NCBI GenBank assembly: GCA_017652265.1
Contig: JAGCBH010000024.1
Span: 1 to 35,720 of the forward strand
DNA from: a bacterium
Lineage (GTDB): Bacteria; Cyanobacteriota; Vampirovibrionia; Gastranaerophilales; Gastranaerophilaceae
Length of the DNA stretch: 35,720 nt
Direction of reading: 5' to 3'
Position 1 is the first letter of the stretch; each line of letters begins with the position of its first letter. The notes beneath the pieces were generated by a model. That model did not search any database and was not told the DNA's origin. It saw only the letters and a list, made by a program, of their open reading frames with translations. Made by a program: the position numbers and the translations under genes. Of this stretch, positions 8,723 through 17,565 are shown in pieces.

Positions 8723-10195
8723 TTATAACCCCAAATCTTTGGCTTTTAAAGTTGTATCCTGTTCAAGAGCAATAAACTGTTCAAGTGTTGCTCTTGCAAC
8801 GTTATATTTGTAAATTGTTTGCACATAGCTGTTTTGCGCGTTGTTGTAATTTACGCGTGCATCCTGTAATTCAATATAATCGCTTAATCCTACTTCGTAT
8901 CTGCCGTCAGCAAGTTCTAAATTTTCCAGCGTTTGACGGACTTTAGTTTCTAATAGCGGAATTTGTTTTTCCAGTTGTATCATAGCGATATACGCTTCCT
9001 GAACATCAAAATAAAGGTTTTCGCTCAAGAGTTTAACTTCATTTTGAGCGTATTCTACCTGAATTTTTGCGTTATCAACCTCTTTTACGTGCTGAAAAAT
9101 ATTTACTGATGAACTTAAATCAAGCGATAAACTCATTGAATTTGTTGCAAAGTGTTCTGAATTGTTGAGCCCGTATCCTAAATTTGCCGATAAATTCGGA
9201 TAATATTGGCGTTTTACTGCAAGTAAATATTGTTTCATAGCATCAACCGATGCGTTTAATGCTTTTAAATCAGGTCGGTTTTTCATTGCCAAATCAACGG
9301 ATTCTTCAAACGTGTAAGGATATTTTGTAAATTCATAATCTTCCAAAACTTCTGTTTTATCAACGCTTGCGGTTAACGTAGCATCCTGAACTTCTGCCGG
9401 AACATCATCCAAATCCCTATAATTTCCGATTTGTGTCAAACTTATCGGTACATATGGATTTTTAAGATTAAATGTTTCGGTATTTGAAATTTCGTATTCC
9501 GGTGCGTACGGCACATACATTGAATTATTTAATGCTACAAGAGCCTGTTTGTAGTTATTTTCCGCCTGAACAAGCGCAATTTTGGCATCGCTAAGATATG
9601 CTTCCGCGTTTACAAGGTCTATTTTTGAACGTATGCCCTCATCAAAATATGCCTGAGTTCTGATATAGTTTCTTTCATTCATCTGAACGTTTGCTTTTTC
9701 AATGTCAAGTAAAGATTTTGCCGCCAAAACGCCGTAATATTTAAGTTTTACATCAAAAATTGTTGTTAAAACCGAATAATTAAATTCGTATTCCGCTGCT
9801 ATTTTGTTGAATTTCTGCATTCTTATCGTTGCATTTGTCTTGCCGAAATTCCAAAGCATTTCGCTGATGTATGCGTTTACTGTCGGCAGACTTTTTGTGT
9901 TTGAGCTTCTGTGCGGAGTGCCTGTTGTTGAACTTAAATTTTGATTTATTCCTGCACCGACACCTATTGTAGGGGTGAAAGCAGATTTTGCAAGAGAGAT
10001 GTTATTTTTTGCGGTGCGCAGATTATAAATTGTTCTTTTAACCAGTGGGCTGTTTGATAAAGATATTTCTATACAGTCTTTCAGGCTTAATGAAGCACCA
10101 TCTTCAATCTGCCGTTCTTCAAGTGCCGATGCAGCTGGCACAAAAGCAAATGAAATTATCATTATCGGTACAATAAAATACTTGTTAAATTTCAT
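8723..10195 (-). CDS. TolC-family outer-membrane efflux channel
   Basis: Outer-membrane channel of the tripartite pump, 490 residues. Residues 1-24 form a Sec signal peptide ending AASA, cleaved before LEERQ. The mature protein has the duplicated TolC/OEP plan. The first repeat begins SLKDCIEISLSNSPLVKRTIYNL; the second begins SVDLAMKNRPDLKALNASVDAMK near residue 295. Each ends in a long helical hairpin, the last with LELADGRYEVGLSDYIELQDARVNYNNAQ, a classical OEP signature. The insert between repeats (about 235-285) is longer than in E. coli TolC. It is the first gene of the operon. Its own ribosome site is weak; a six-codon upstream ORF (10192-10212) may assist. Confidence 0.92.
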   Translation of the reverse strand: MKFNKYFIVPIMIISFAFVPAASALEERQIEDGASLSLKDCIEISLSNSPLVKRTIYNLRTAKNNISLAKSAFTPTIGVGAGINQNLSSTTGTPHRSSNTKSLPTVNAYISEMLWNFGKTNATIRMQKFNKIAAEYEFNYSVLTTIFDVKLKYYGVLAAKSLLDIEKANVQMNERNYIRTQAYFDEGIRSKIDLVNAEAYLSDAKIALVQAENNYKQALVALNNSMYVPYAPEYEISNTETFNLKNPYVPISLTQIGNYRDLDDVPAEVQDATLTASVDKTEVLEDYEFTKYPYTFEESVDLAMKNRPDLKALNASVDAMKQYLLAVKRQYYPNLSANLGYGLNNSEHFATNSMSLSLDLSSSVNIFQHVKEVDNAKIQVEYAQNEVKLLSENLYFDVQEAYIAMIQLEKQIPLLETKVRQTLENLELADGRYEVGLSDYIELQDARVNYNNAQNSYVQTIYKYNVARATLEQFIALEQDTTLKAKDLGL

Positions 10196-10229
10196 ATAAA
10201 ATATCCAAACATCTCCCTCTTTAGTTCAA

Positions 10230-10241
10230 TATTGTACAATA
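10230..10241. promoter_or_regulatory. 12-bp perfect palindrome between tolC and the GGDEF gene
   Basis: TATTGTACAATA reads the same on both strands. It sits 35 bp upstream of tolC and contains TACAAT, a possible tolC -10 box with no good -35. Its position would suit an operator, but this is the only copy in the intergenic region. Confidence 0.3.
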
Positions 10242-10299
10242 AATTCTGCCAAAAAGGAAGATGTAAATATAACGATACATATTCCCAAAAGTTCAAATA

Positions 10300-10328
10300 T
10301 TGACCTAAACTGAAAAATATGCTAGACT
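10300..10328 (+). promoter_or_regulatory. Promoter of the pseudo-receiver/GGDEF gene
   Basis: TTGACC (10300-10305), 17 bp, then TAGACT (10323-10328) preceded by TGC (extended -10). The in-frame ATG at 10319 lies inside this promoter, which argues for the start at 10352. Confidence 0.65.
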
Positions 10329-10351
10329 TTAACAAGTCAGAGAGGTTTATT

Positions 10352-11230
10352 ATGAAAAATATTGTAATTTATGCTAAAGGATGTAAATCTAATTTTTCGG
10401 AATATCTTGAAAAAGAGATTGATGATGCGAATGTAAGAGTAGTTGAAGATGCGGAATTAAAGGATTATGAAACCTTAAATCCAAGCCTTATAATTGCAGA
10501 AAATGTTGCAAATTTGGCGGATACTCTTTCACTTATAAAATTCAAAGTTCCTGTACTTTTTGTCGGTGAAGATTTCAAAAAAGCTCAGGTTGTCAGGGCT
10601 TTTGCGTATGACTTTATAAGAACTCCGGTTGATATGGCAGAATTGCTTATAAGAGTTAAGTCTATGCTGAGAATAAGAGAACTTATGTTTAAAATTCGCC
10701 AGGTTTCAACGACTGATGAACTTACAGGTCTCCATAACAGAAAATATCTTCAGGAACGTCTTGAACAGGAAATTTCTCGTTCAAAACGATACGGTTTAAA
10801 GTTATCCTGCCTGTTATTTGACCTTGACTTCTTTAAAGTTGTAAATGATATTTACGGCTACAGCTGGGGTGATGTTTTATTGAAATCAGTTGCCGAAAAA
10901 CTTAAACAATTTATAAGAAAAGAAGATATTATCACGCGTTACGGTGATGAAGAATTTTTGGTTCTTCTTCCAAATACCTCTGAAGATCAGGCATTTCTGT
11001 TTGCGGAACGTTTCCGCAGAGATATTGAACGCATGGAATTTATTCCTGCAGGCGAAGAAGAACGCCATCCTATAACGATTTCAGGTGGTATTTCAACATA
11101 TCCTTGTATGGAAAATGTTGAAGAAGATGCGAATACCGTAATTCGTTATGCAGAACACGCACTTTATAACGCTAAAAAACGCGGTAAGAACAAAATTGTT
11201 CAGTTCTCTCAATTAAATTTGGGTGAATAA
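10352..11230 (+). CDS. Receiver-like/GGDEF-domain protein with degenerate motifs
   Basis: A 292-residue cytoplasmic signalling protein built like PleD-type diguanylate cyclases. Residues 1-110 fold like a response-regulator receiver, but the phospho-acceptor position in PSLIIAENV reads Glu50 instead of Asp. The usual Lys before Pro is Thr (FIRTPVD, 88-94). Residues 120-292 form a GGDEF domain with DELTGLHNRKYL (122-133) and DLDFFKVVNDIYG (157-169). The signature loop reads GDEEF (198-202), so the second Gly is Asp. The RxxD inhibitory site is present (RKED, 189-192). It may be a modified or inactive cyclase acting as a c-di-GMP effector. ATG 10352 follows AGAGG; the earlier ATG is within the promoter. 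It is divergent from tolC. Confidence 0.85.
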   Translation: MKNIVIYAKGCKSNFSEYLEKEIDDANVRVVEDAELKDYETLNPSLIIAENVANLADTLSLIKFKVPVLFVGEDFKKAQVVRAFAYDFIRTPVDMAELLIRVKSMLRIRELMFKIRQVSTTDELTGLHNRKYLQERLEQEISRSKRYGLKLSCLLFDLDFFKVVNDIYGYSWGDVLLKSVAEKLKQFIRKEDIITRYGDEEFLVLLPNTSEDQAFLFAERFRRDIERMEFIPAGEEERHPITISGGISTYPCMENVEEDANTVIRYAEHALYNAKKRGKNKIVQFSQLNLGE

Positions 11231-11249
11231 AAAGTAAAATTAATAATAA

Positions 11250-11281
11250 AAAAACAAGTCGTTAACACGACTTGTTTTTTT
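11250..11281 (+). terminator. Rho-independent terminator after the GGDEF gene
   Basis: Perfect 9-bp stem ACAAGTCGT/ACGACTTGT (11254-11262 and 11267-11275) with a TAAC loop and a run of seven T. Adenines upstream extend the stem. It also encloses the proposed -35 box of prfA. Confidence 0.85.
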
Positions 11282-11291
11282 GTGCTAGAAT
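11262..11291 (+). promoter_or_regulatory. prfA promoter, -35 inside the terminator hairpin
   Basis: TTAACA (11262-11267) lies at the loop of the upstream terminator. After 18 bp comes TAGAAT (11286-11291), preceded by TGC (extended -10). The predicted start of RNA, near 11298, is only a few bases before the prfA ATG. Confidence 0.5.
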
Positions 11292-11300
11292 GAGAGTATT

Positions 11301-12383
11301 ATGAAAGACATGTTAGAAAAAATTGAGCAGATTGAAAAAAAATATGTTGAATTAGGGCTTTTGTTGTCCGATCCCGCTACTGCTCAGGATTACAACAGAT
11401 TCAGAGATTTATCCAAACAAAGAAAATCAATGGAAGAAACCGTTGAAACATATTATGCGTGGAAAAAGGCAAATGAAACCATTGAAGAATCAAAAGAACT
11501 TCTCCATGGCGAAACCGATGAAGAAATGAGAGAGTTTTTAAAATCCGAAATTGAAAATAACGAAGCAAAAATAGCGGAACTTGAAGAAAAAATGAAAGTT
11601 CTTCTTCTGCCGCGTGACCCTATGGATGACAAAGATATTATGCTTGAAATCAGAGGCGGAGCCGGTGGCGATGAAGCAAATATTTTTGCTGGTGATTTAC
11701 TCAGAATGTATCTTAAATTTGCCGATAAGCAGGGGTGGCAAACGCAGATTTTGAGTAAAACCGAGTGTGAAGCGGGTGGATATTCTGAAGTTATTGTTTC
11801 AATTAAAGGCGATTGCGTATATTCAAAATTAAAATACGAATCCGGTGTTCACCGTGTACAAAGAGTTCCGGAAACAGAATCTCAAGGCAGAGTTCACACA
11901 TCAACTGCTACGGTTGCTGTTATGCCTGAAGTTGATGATGTTGAAGTTGAACTCAATATGAACGATATTGAAATCACAACGGCTCGTTCCGGTGGTGCAG
12001 GCGGTCAGAATGTTAATAAAGTTGAAACGGCAGCCAGAGTTTTCCATAAACCGACAGGGATAATGATTTTCTGTACGGAAGAGCGTTCTCAATTGCAAAA
12101 CAAAGAACGTGCGTTACAAATTTTGAAAGCAAAATTGTACGATATGGAAGTTCAAAAACAGATGAAGGAAATTACTGATTTACGCCGTTCTCAAGTGGGT
12201 TCTGGAGACAGAAGCGAACGTATCAGAACTTATAATTTTCCTCAGGGCCGCTTGACTGACCACCGTTTAAATCAAAACCTGAATGTGTGGACTGTAATTG
12301 ATGGTGATTTGGATGATTTATTGAAACTTTTGATTGAATACGATCAAAAGCTGAAACTTGAAAAGCTTGCTCAAGTCGGCTAG
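11301..12383 (+). CDS. prfA: Peptide chain release factor 1
   Basis: Class I release factor reading UAG and UAA in the ribosomal A site. It has 360 residues, exactly the family's usual size. A helical N-terminal domain is followed by the PCRF core: [22 protein letters not shown], then the tripeptide anticodon in [13 protein letters not shown] (P190-E191-T192, where PAT or PVT is more common). Next come [11 protein letters not shown] with the catalytic GGQ (234-236) and [14 protein letters not shown] near the C-terminus. The Pro and Thr needed for stop recognition are kept. The gene itself ends in TAG, consistent with a working RF1. There is no strong ribosome site; the weak GAGAG at 11292-11296 would fall upstream of or at the predicted mRNA start. 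Confidence 0.97.
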   Translation: MKDMLEKIEQIEKKYVELGLLLSDPATAQDYNRFRDLSKQRKSMEETVETYYAWKKANETIEESKELLHGETDEEMREFLKSEIENNEAKIAELEEKMKVLLLPRDPMDDKDIMLEIRGGAGGDEANIFAGDLLRMYLKFADKQGWQTQILSKTECEAGGYSEVIVSIKGDCVYSKLKYESGVHRVQRVPETESQGRVHTSTATVAVMPEVDDVEVELNMNDIEITTARSGGAGGQNVNKVETAARVFHKPTGIMIFCTEERSQLQNKERALQILKAKLYDMEVQKQMKEITDLRRSQVGSGDRSERIRTYNFPQGRLTDHRLNQNLNVWTVIDGDLDDLLKLLIEYDQKLKLEKLAQVG

Positions 12384-12421
12384 TTTCAGAAATTTATATG
12401 TTGAAGGAATTAAGAATAAAT

Positions 12422-14209
12422 ATGGCTCAAACTGGTGAAATACAACTGTTTATAATATGGAGTACGGCTCGGGATAGAGAGAGCTTTATTCTTGATGAAA
12501 TAAAAAGCCAGTTCAAAATTCTTGAAATATACGAAATTGAGTGGTCAAAAAAGACATTTAAAAGAAATTTAGACAGATTATATTTTGAAAAATTTAAAAG
12601 AAAAATCTGGCATACCGGCACAGGCAAATTTCTTTTGATTACTGTTCTTGATGAAAATCCTGAATATGCCTATGAAAAAACACTCAAAGGTTTTGAATGT
12701 GTAAACAAAAAAACAGTCTGTCTGAAAAGAAAAATCAGAAATATCACAAAAAAATATAATTTCCATTGTACAAATGCCATATCAGAAGTTGATCAAAATT
12801 TGTCATTTTTTATAAACAAAAATTACGACAATTATTATGAATATGCAAAAAATGTACACTTTGACGGTAATTATATTCGGATAAAAAGTGAACCTGTTGG
12901 CACTTTTGGATGGAAAAATCTTGATGAAATTTTCGATTTGTTTAACAGTTCCTGCAAATATTGTCTGCTAAAAAATGTGGATGAACAGGATGGCGTGATT
13001 GATATTTTAGTTGATAATTTGAACAAGGTTAATTTCATACTAAATGCCAGAGAAGTTATCAAAGAAAAATATTTTAGATGCATAAAAGTTGATGTTTCAG
13101 GTAAGGAATATACTTTTAATGTAAGATGCGTGGACGATAATTATTTCTGTGAAAAATGGGAAAACGATATGCTTAAGAACAGAATTTTTAATCAGGCGGG
13201 TTATTATAGTCTGTCGCCTGATGACAGTAAATATTCGCTTCTGTATCACATATTTTTCCATAAAGAAGAAATACCTTCTAAATATATAGGCTTTTTAAAC
13301 AGATTAGCATTTAACAGAATGGATTTATACAAAGAGTTATCAGAGTTTTTAGATGCTAATGACTACTATGTTGTGCGGCCTAATGATAAGAAAATAAAAT
13401 TGAATACTTTAAATTGTGCAGGAATGGAATGGGTAAAATTACTTTCTTCCAAATACGGTTTTGAAAATATTGAAGAATTTAGAGTAAATAAAAAACCAAG
13501 TTCAGGTTTTACTCATTTCTTTACCGCCGATTATGATGGGCACAGGGTATTTATAAAGTGCGGTAACGGTATTTATGACGCTAAAAAAGAGTTTGAATTA
13601 TACAAAACTCTTCACGAACAAAATCCTAAATATTTCCCAAAAGCGTATATGTACCGCAATTTGTCAAATAATCGTATGTTTTTATGTACTGAATATATTG
13701 ACGGCATAAATCTTTCTCAGGAATTTGTAAACAAAATATCTGATCCGGAAGCGTTGCAAAATATGTTTAATTCTCTTTATGAAATTGCGGCTACTTTGTT
13801 TAAAAATAAATTTATACACAGAGACTTAAATGGCGGAAATCTTATTGTTACCGGGAATGGCATTATTAAGTTAATAGATTTTCAGCATCTTATAGGCGGA
13901 CAATTTAAGGAAAATCCTGAAAATATCATATATCCTAAAAAATTGCGCGGTACAAATAAACATTTGCGTCCTGCACCGTTTGTTTGGGATGATATGTATT
14001 CAATATACAAGATGATGAAATTGTTTGAAAAATCTCATATTGAAGATTATGATGTAAAACTTAATGTGATAAAATCTAAAATCGGTAAATTAAAATATTA
14101 TTTCTTTGATAATAAATTTCCGTTTATATCATTTATAAATTTCAAATATCTTTTTATCTATAAAACCATAAGCATTTTTAAACGCCCTTTCAGAAAATTG
14201 TTAAAGTGA
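12422..14209 (+). CDS. Kinase-like protein with unfamiliar N-terminal region
   Basis: A 595-residue protein; residue numbers here count from the earlier ATG 12398, eight codons upstream. Its C-terminal third is an ELK/LPS-kinase-like fold. Lys387 in VFIKCGN is the candidate ATP-binding lysine. A hinge EYIDGINL (432-439) precedes the catalytic loop HRDLNGGNLIV (474-484), and LIDFQH (492-497) carries the metal-binding Asp where others have DFG. The N-terminal part (about 15-140, starting QLFIIWSTARDRESFI) and a middle section with GVIDILVDNL (199-208), recalling a nucleotidyltransferase DID motif, match proteins I have seen near capsule genes, from memory only. No signal or membrane helix. The gene is richer in Lys, Asn, Ile and Tyr than its neighbours, hinting at transfer. 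ATG 12422 has AAGGAA upstream; ATG 12398 has nothing. Substrate unknown, possibly a surface glycan. Confidence 0.6.
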   Translation: MAQTGEIQLFIIWSTARDRESFILDEIKSQFKILEIYEIEWSKKTFKRNLDRLYFEKFKRKIWHTGTGKFLLITVLDENPEYAYEKTLKGFECVNKKTVCLKRKIRNITKKYNFHCTNAISEVDQNLSFFINKNYDNYYEYAKNVHFDGNYIRIKSEPVGTFGWKNLDEIFDLFNSSCKYCLLKNVDEQDGVIDILVDNLNKVNFILNAREVIKEKYFRCIKVDVSGKEYTFNVRCVDDNYFCEKWENDMLKNRIFNQAGYYSLSPDDSKYSLLYHIFFHKEEIPSKYIGFLNRLAFNRMDLYKELSEFLDANDYYVVRPNDKKIKLNTLNCAGMEWVKLLSSKYGFENIEEFRVNKKPSSGFTHFFTADYDGHRVFIKCGNGIYDAKKEFELYKTLHEQNPKYFPKAYMYRNLSNNRMFLCTEYIDGINLSQEFVNKISDPEALQNMFNSLYEIAATLFKNKFIHRDLNGGNLIVTGNGIIKLIDFQHLIGGQFKENPENIIYPKKLRGTNKHLRPAPFVWDDMYSIYKMMKLFEKSHIEDYDVKLNVIKSKIGKLKYYFFDNKFPFISFINFKYLFIYKTISIFKRPFRKLLK

Positions 14210-14215
14210 AACAAT

Positions 14216-14244
14216 TTGCACTCAGCTCATTTTTATGGTATAGA
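14216..14244 (+). promoter_or_regulatory. Promoter of ylxR-infB
   Basis: TTGCAC (14216-14221), 17 bp, TATAGA (14239-14244) preceded by TGG (extended -10). It lies directly after the kinase-like gene, so infB is probably transcribed independently of prfA. Confidence 0.55.
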
Positions 14245-14263
14245 TTAGTAAACGAGCAGATTT

Positions 14264-14503
14264 ATGCAAAGAAAATGCGTGGTATGCGGCAAATATGATG
14301 ACCGCGAAAATATGATAAGAATAACTAAAACTGCAGACGGGCAGGTTTTTGTTAACGGGAATTCTAAAATATTTGGCAGATCGGCATATATTTGCTATAA
14401 TAAGACTTGTGTTGAAGAGGCGCTGAAGAAAAATCGGCTTCAAAAGGTTTTAAAAACGCAAATCTCCGAGGATTTGAAAGGAAAAATAATAAATGAGTTA
14501 TGA
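14264..14503 (+). CDS. ylxR: YlxR-family (DUF448) RNA-binding protein
   Basis: A 79-residue protein of the YlxR/DUF448 family, usually encoded between nusA and infB and thought to bind nucleic acid. The N-terminus RKCVVCGKYDDRENMIRI (3-20) keeps the two-Cys knuckle and the following Arg. The family motif GRGAY appears as GRSAY (38-42), followed by another Cys pair (CYNKTC). No nusA lies upstream here; instead prfA and the kinase-like gene do, so the classical nusA-ylxR-infB order is broken. Its last 11 bp overlap the start of infB, so the two are translationally coupled. The ribosome site is weak (GAG at 14254-14256). Confidence 0.9.
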   Translation: MQRKCVVCGKYDDRENMIRITKTADGQVFVNGNSKIFGRSAYICYNKTCVEEALKKNRLQKVLKTQISEDLKGKIINEL

Positions 14504-17039
14504 TACACCTGTAAGAATTAATGAACTGGCAAAGGAAATGGGCATTACCAGCAAAGAAATAATAGATAAACTTGCTCAGATGTCTATAACAGGGAAAACT
14601 CATTCAAGCACCCTGACTCCGGATCAGATTAAACGTTTACAGGAATTTATAGCGCTTGGCCCTAAACCTGCAGTTAAAAAACCGAAAGCATTTATTGTTA
14701 AAAAAGCAAAAACACCCGAACCTGCTGAAGAAGCTAAAACTGAAGTTAAACAGGAAGCAGAACCTGTAAAATCTGAGGAGCCCCAAAAAACTGAACACGT
14801 TAAACCTTCTGTTCAAGTGGTTAAAACGCAGCCTAATGTTAACAGGCTTGAAATTGTAAGACGCGCTCCCAGACCTGATGACACTAATTCAGGTAACAGA
14901 CCGCAAAGATCTTTTAATAAACCTGATAGAAATTTCAAACCCGGCGAAAGAAGTGAAAATCCTAAATTCCCGCCGCGTGGTGCCAACGGTGAACGTAAAC
15001 CGTTTGATAAAAATGCTAAACCGGCAAAACCGACAGGCGGTTTTGGGGACAAAAAACCAATTGAGCGCCGTATAATTCCTCAGGAAATGTACGAAAATAA
15101 ACAAGCCGGCGGGCGCAGAAGACCAGATCCTAAGAAAAAAGGGAAAGATTACAAGGATAAAAAAGAAGAACAAGAGCGCATTTCGTTAGAAAAAGCGGCT
15201 GCGCAGCACCATAAAAAGAAAGTTCAAAAAGAGGAGAATATTGAAGCGGTTAAACAGCTTGTTGTTACTCAAGCGATGACCATAAGTGAACTTTCAGATA
15301 AAATTCAACATACGCCGGCTGAAATTGTTAAATTCCTTATGATGAACGGTATTATGGCAACGTTAAATCAGTTGATTGATGTTGAAGTTATTAAAAAGAT
15401 TTGTGCCGAATTTGAAATAGAAGTTCTTGAAGAAGATTTGGATGCTTATATTGAAGAAGAACTTCAAAAAGAAGAGAAGAATAAAGCATTAGCGGAAGTT
15501 GATAAAAAATTGCTCAAAAAACGTGCGCCTGTTGTATCAATTATGGGACACGTTGACCATGGTAAAACAACGTTGTTAGACAGTATCCGTGCTTCTAAAC
15601 ACAAAATTGTTGCAACCGAAGTCGGCGGTATCACACAATCCATCGGTGCTTATACGGTTTATGTAGGTGATAATAACGACAGAAAAGTTGTATTTTTGGA
15701 TACACCGGGCCACGAAGCGTTTACCGAAATGCGTGCAAGAGGCGCAAAAGCAACTGATATTGCAATTCTTGTTGTTGCGGCAGATGACGGTATTATGCCT
15801 CAAACAATTGAAGCAATTAACCACGCAAAAGCGGCTGAAATTCCTATTATTGTTGCCGTTAATAAAATTGATAAACCCGGTGCAAATCCTGATAAAATTT
15901 TACAACAGCTTACGGAACACGGACTTGTTCCTGAAGAATGGGGCGGTGATACAATTACAGTTAAAGTTTCAGCACTTCAGGGGTTAGGTATAGATGAATT
16001 ACTTGAATATATTTTGCTCGTTGCCGATATGGCTGAATTAAAGGCAAATCCGAAAGCCGAAGCATCGGGCGTTGTAATTGAAGCAAACCTTGATAAAGGT
16101 AAAGGACCTGTTGCGACACTGCTTGTTCAAAATGGTACTTTGCGTGTCGGTAACTGCTTGGTTGTCGGAACGGCTTGCGGTCGTGTTCGTGCATTGTTAT
16201 CAGATAGCGGTGAGCGTATTCAAAAAGCTGAACCTTCAACACCTGTTGAGATTTTGGGTTTAACCGAAGTCCCTCAGGCAGGCGATACGTTTGAAGTTGT
16301 TCAAAACGAAAAAGAAATGAAATCCATTACGGATAAACGTAAAGAAAAAGAACGTGATAAACGTATAGAAGCAACATTACCTGCTCATATCCGCCGTGAG
16401 GCAGTAGCGGGTGCTGAAGATGTTCCTCAATTGAATTTGATTATAAAAGCGAACACTCACGGTTCTGCAGAGGCAGTTTCTCAGGCTATTGCGCAGCTTG
16501 AATCCGATGCAATTAAAACAAAAATTATTCACGTTGGTGTCGGTGATATATCAGAAGCTGATGTTATGCTTGCTTCCGCATCAGGCGCTTTAATCTTGGG
16601 CTTTACCGTTAAAGAAGATTCAAATGCGCTTATGGCGGCTGAGCGTGAAGGTGTTACGATTAAGAAATACGACATCATTTATCAAATCCTTGAAGATATT
16701 GAAAAAACCATGCTTTCACTTCTTGAACCTGAAACCAAAGAAGTTGAACTTGGTACTGCTGAAGTCCGCCAGATATTTACTGTCGGCAAAAATACCAAAA
16801 TTGCTGGCTGCTATGTAACGGAAGGTAAGATTATTCGCGGTAAAAACGCAGTTATTATAAGGGATGGCGAAGAAGTTTATACAGGTATTATTGACCAGTT
16901 GAAACGCTTTAAAGATGATGTTAAAGAAGTTGCGCAAGGTTTTGAGTGTGGCATTTCGTTTGCAAAACATAACGATATTCAAGTCGGTGACATCATTCAG
17001 GTTTCAACGATAGAAGAAATTGAACGTACAAAACTGTAA
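14493..17039 (+). CDS. infB: Translation initiation factor IF-2
   Basis: GTPase that brings initiator fMet-tRNA to the ribosome and promotes subunit joining. It has 848 residues. An IF2_N module (5-50, [20 protein letters not shown]) is followed by a long Lys/Pro/Glu-rich then Arg/Asn/Gly-rich linker (55-240). A second IF2_N module (about 255-310) comes next, then the G domain: GHVDHGKTT (352-360), DTPGHEAF (403-410) and NKID (457-460). Domains II-IV follow, including the C2 fMet-binding region near the end. All G motifs are intact. ATG 14493 follows AAAGGAAA, inside the end of ylxR. The stop TAA is 1 bp from the stop of the convergent chromate-transporter gene, with no terminator between them. 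Confidence 0.97.
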   Translation: MSYDTPVRINELAKEMGITSKEIIDKLAQMSITGKTHSSTLTPDQIKRLQEFIALGPKPAVKKPKAFIVKKAKTPEPAEEAKTEVKQEAEPVKSEEPQKTEHVKPSVQVVKTQPNVNRLEIVRRAPRPDDTNSGNRPQRSFNKPDRNFKPGERSENPKFPPRGANGERKPFDKNAKPAKPTGGFGDKKPIERRIIPQEMYENKQAGGRRRPDPKKKGKDYKDKKEEQERISLEKAAAQHHKKKVQKEENIEAVKQLVVTQAMTISELSDKIQHTPAEIVKFLMMNGIMATLNQLIDVEVIKKICAEFEIEVLEEDLDAYIEEELQKEEKNKALAEVDKKLLKKRAPVVSIMGHVDHGKTTLLDSIRASKHKIVATEVGGITQSIGAYTVYVGDNNDRKVVFLDTPGHEAFTEMRARGAKATDIAILVVAADDGIMPQTIEAINHAKAAEIPIIVAVNKIDKPGANPDKILQQLTEHGLVPEEWGGDTITVKVSALQGLGIDELLEYILLVADMAELKANPKAEASGVVIEANLDKGKGPVATLLVQNGTLRVGNCLVVGTACGRVRALLSDSGERIQKAEPSTPVEILGLTEVPQAGDTFEVVQNEKEMKSITDKRKEKERDKRIEATLPAHIRREAVAGAEDVPQLNLIIKANTHGSAEAVSQAIAQLESDAIKTKIIHVGVGDISEADVMLASASGALILGFTVKEDSNALMAAEREGVTIKKYDIIYQILEDIEKTMLSLLEPETKEVELGTAEVRQIFTVGKNTKIAGCYVTEGKIIRGKNAVIIRDGEEVYTGIIDQLKRFKDDVKEVAQGFECGISFAKHNDIQVGDIIQVSTIEEIERTKL

Positions 17040-17040
17040 A

Positions 17041-17565
17041 TTATGATATTAATCCGAACACAGCGCCCAGTGCAAGATAAAATGCAGGCGGAAGTTTCTT
17101 TTTAAGGCTTATGAATATCATTAATCCGAAAAGAATGAAGTGTATTATATTAAAATTTCCGCTTAAAAATTCGTTTATAAGCAGGTGCACTCCTACTGCT
17201 GTTAAAAGTCCGCAGCCCAGAGGTTTTAATACTGAAATTACCGATTTTACATAAACATTTTCGCAAAATTTATTTAAAAATTTGGAAATAATAATGACGA
17301 AAATTAGTGACGGTATGATTATTGCGCTTGTTGCAAGTAAAGAACCCAATATCCCTGCGGTTTTAAAACCTGCAAAGGTTGCCATATTTATTCCGACAGG
17401 GCCCGGTGTGATTGAAGCAACCGCAAGCATATTATTCAGTTCGTCAAGCGTGTACCACCCAAATTTTTCGGAGATGTCATATAAAAACGGCAATGTTGCA
17501 TAACCGCCCCCGAATGAGAAAACTCCTATATGAAAAAATTGCAAAAACAGGTGTAAATATATCAT
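17041..17565 (-). CDS. Chromate transporter-type (CHR) membrane protein, half-size, second of pair
   Basis: A 174-residue integral membrane protein with the CHR/ChrA domain: FHIGVFSFGGGYATLPFLYD (11-30) and TPGPVGINMATFAGFKTAG (53-71). About five to six hydrophobic segments follow. Classical ChrA is a tandem duplication of about 400 residues. Short-chain forms such as this are made by two adjacent genes and are thought to work together, probably as chromate/sulphate antiporters. Its start overlaps the stop of its partner by four bases (17562-17565). It is the last gene of the atpD-atpC unit. Whether it moves chromate or another anion cannot be told from sequence. Confidence 0.88.
   Translation of the reverse strand: MIYLHLFLQFFHIGVFSFGGGYATLPFLYDISEKFGWYTLDELNNMLAVASITPGPVGINMATFAGFKTAGILGSLLATSAIIIPSLIFVIIISKFLNKFCENVYVKSVISVLKPLGCGLLTAVGVHLLINEFLSGNFNIIHFILFGLMIFISLKKKLPPAFYLALGAVFGLIS

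Noticed and set aside
10319-10351. Longer start of the GGDEF gene at ATG 10319
   Set aside because: That ATG is located inside the extended -10 promoter element, so it would not be transcribed.
11301-12383. Possible stop-codon reassignment
   Set aside because: RF1 is intact, and TAA, TAG and TGA all terminate clear full-length genes in this window (e.g. prfA TAG, atpD TAG, accA TGA).
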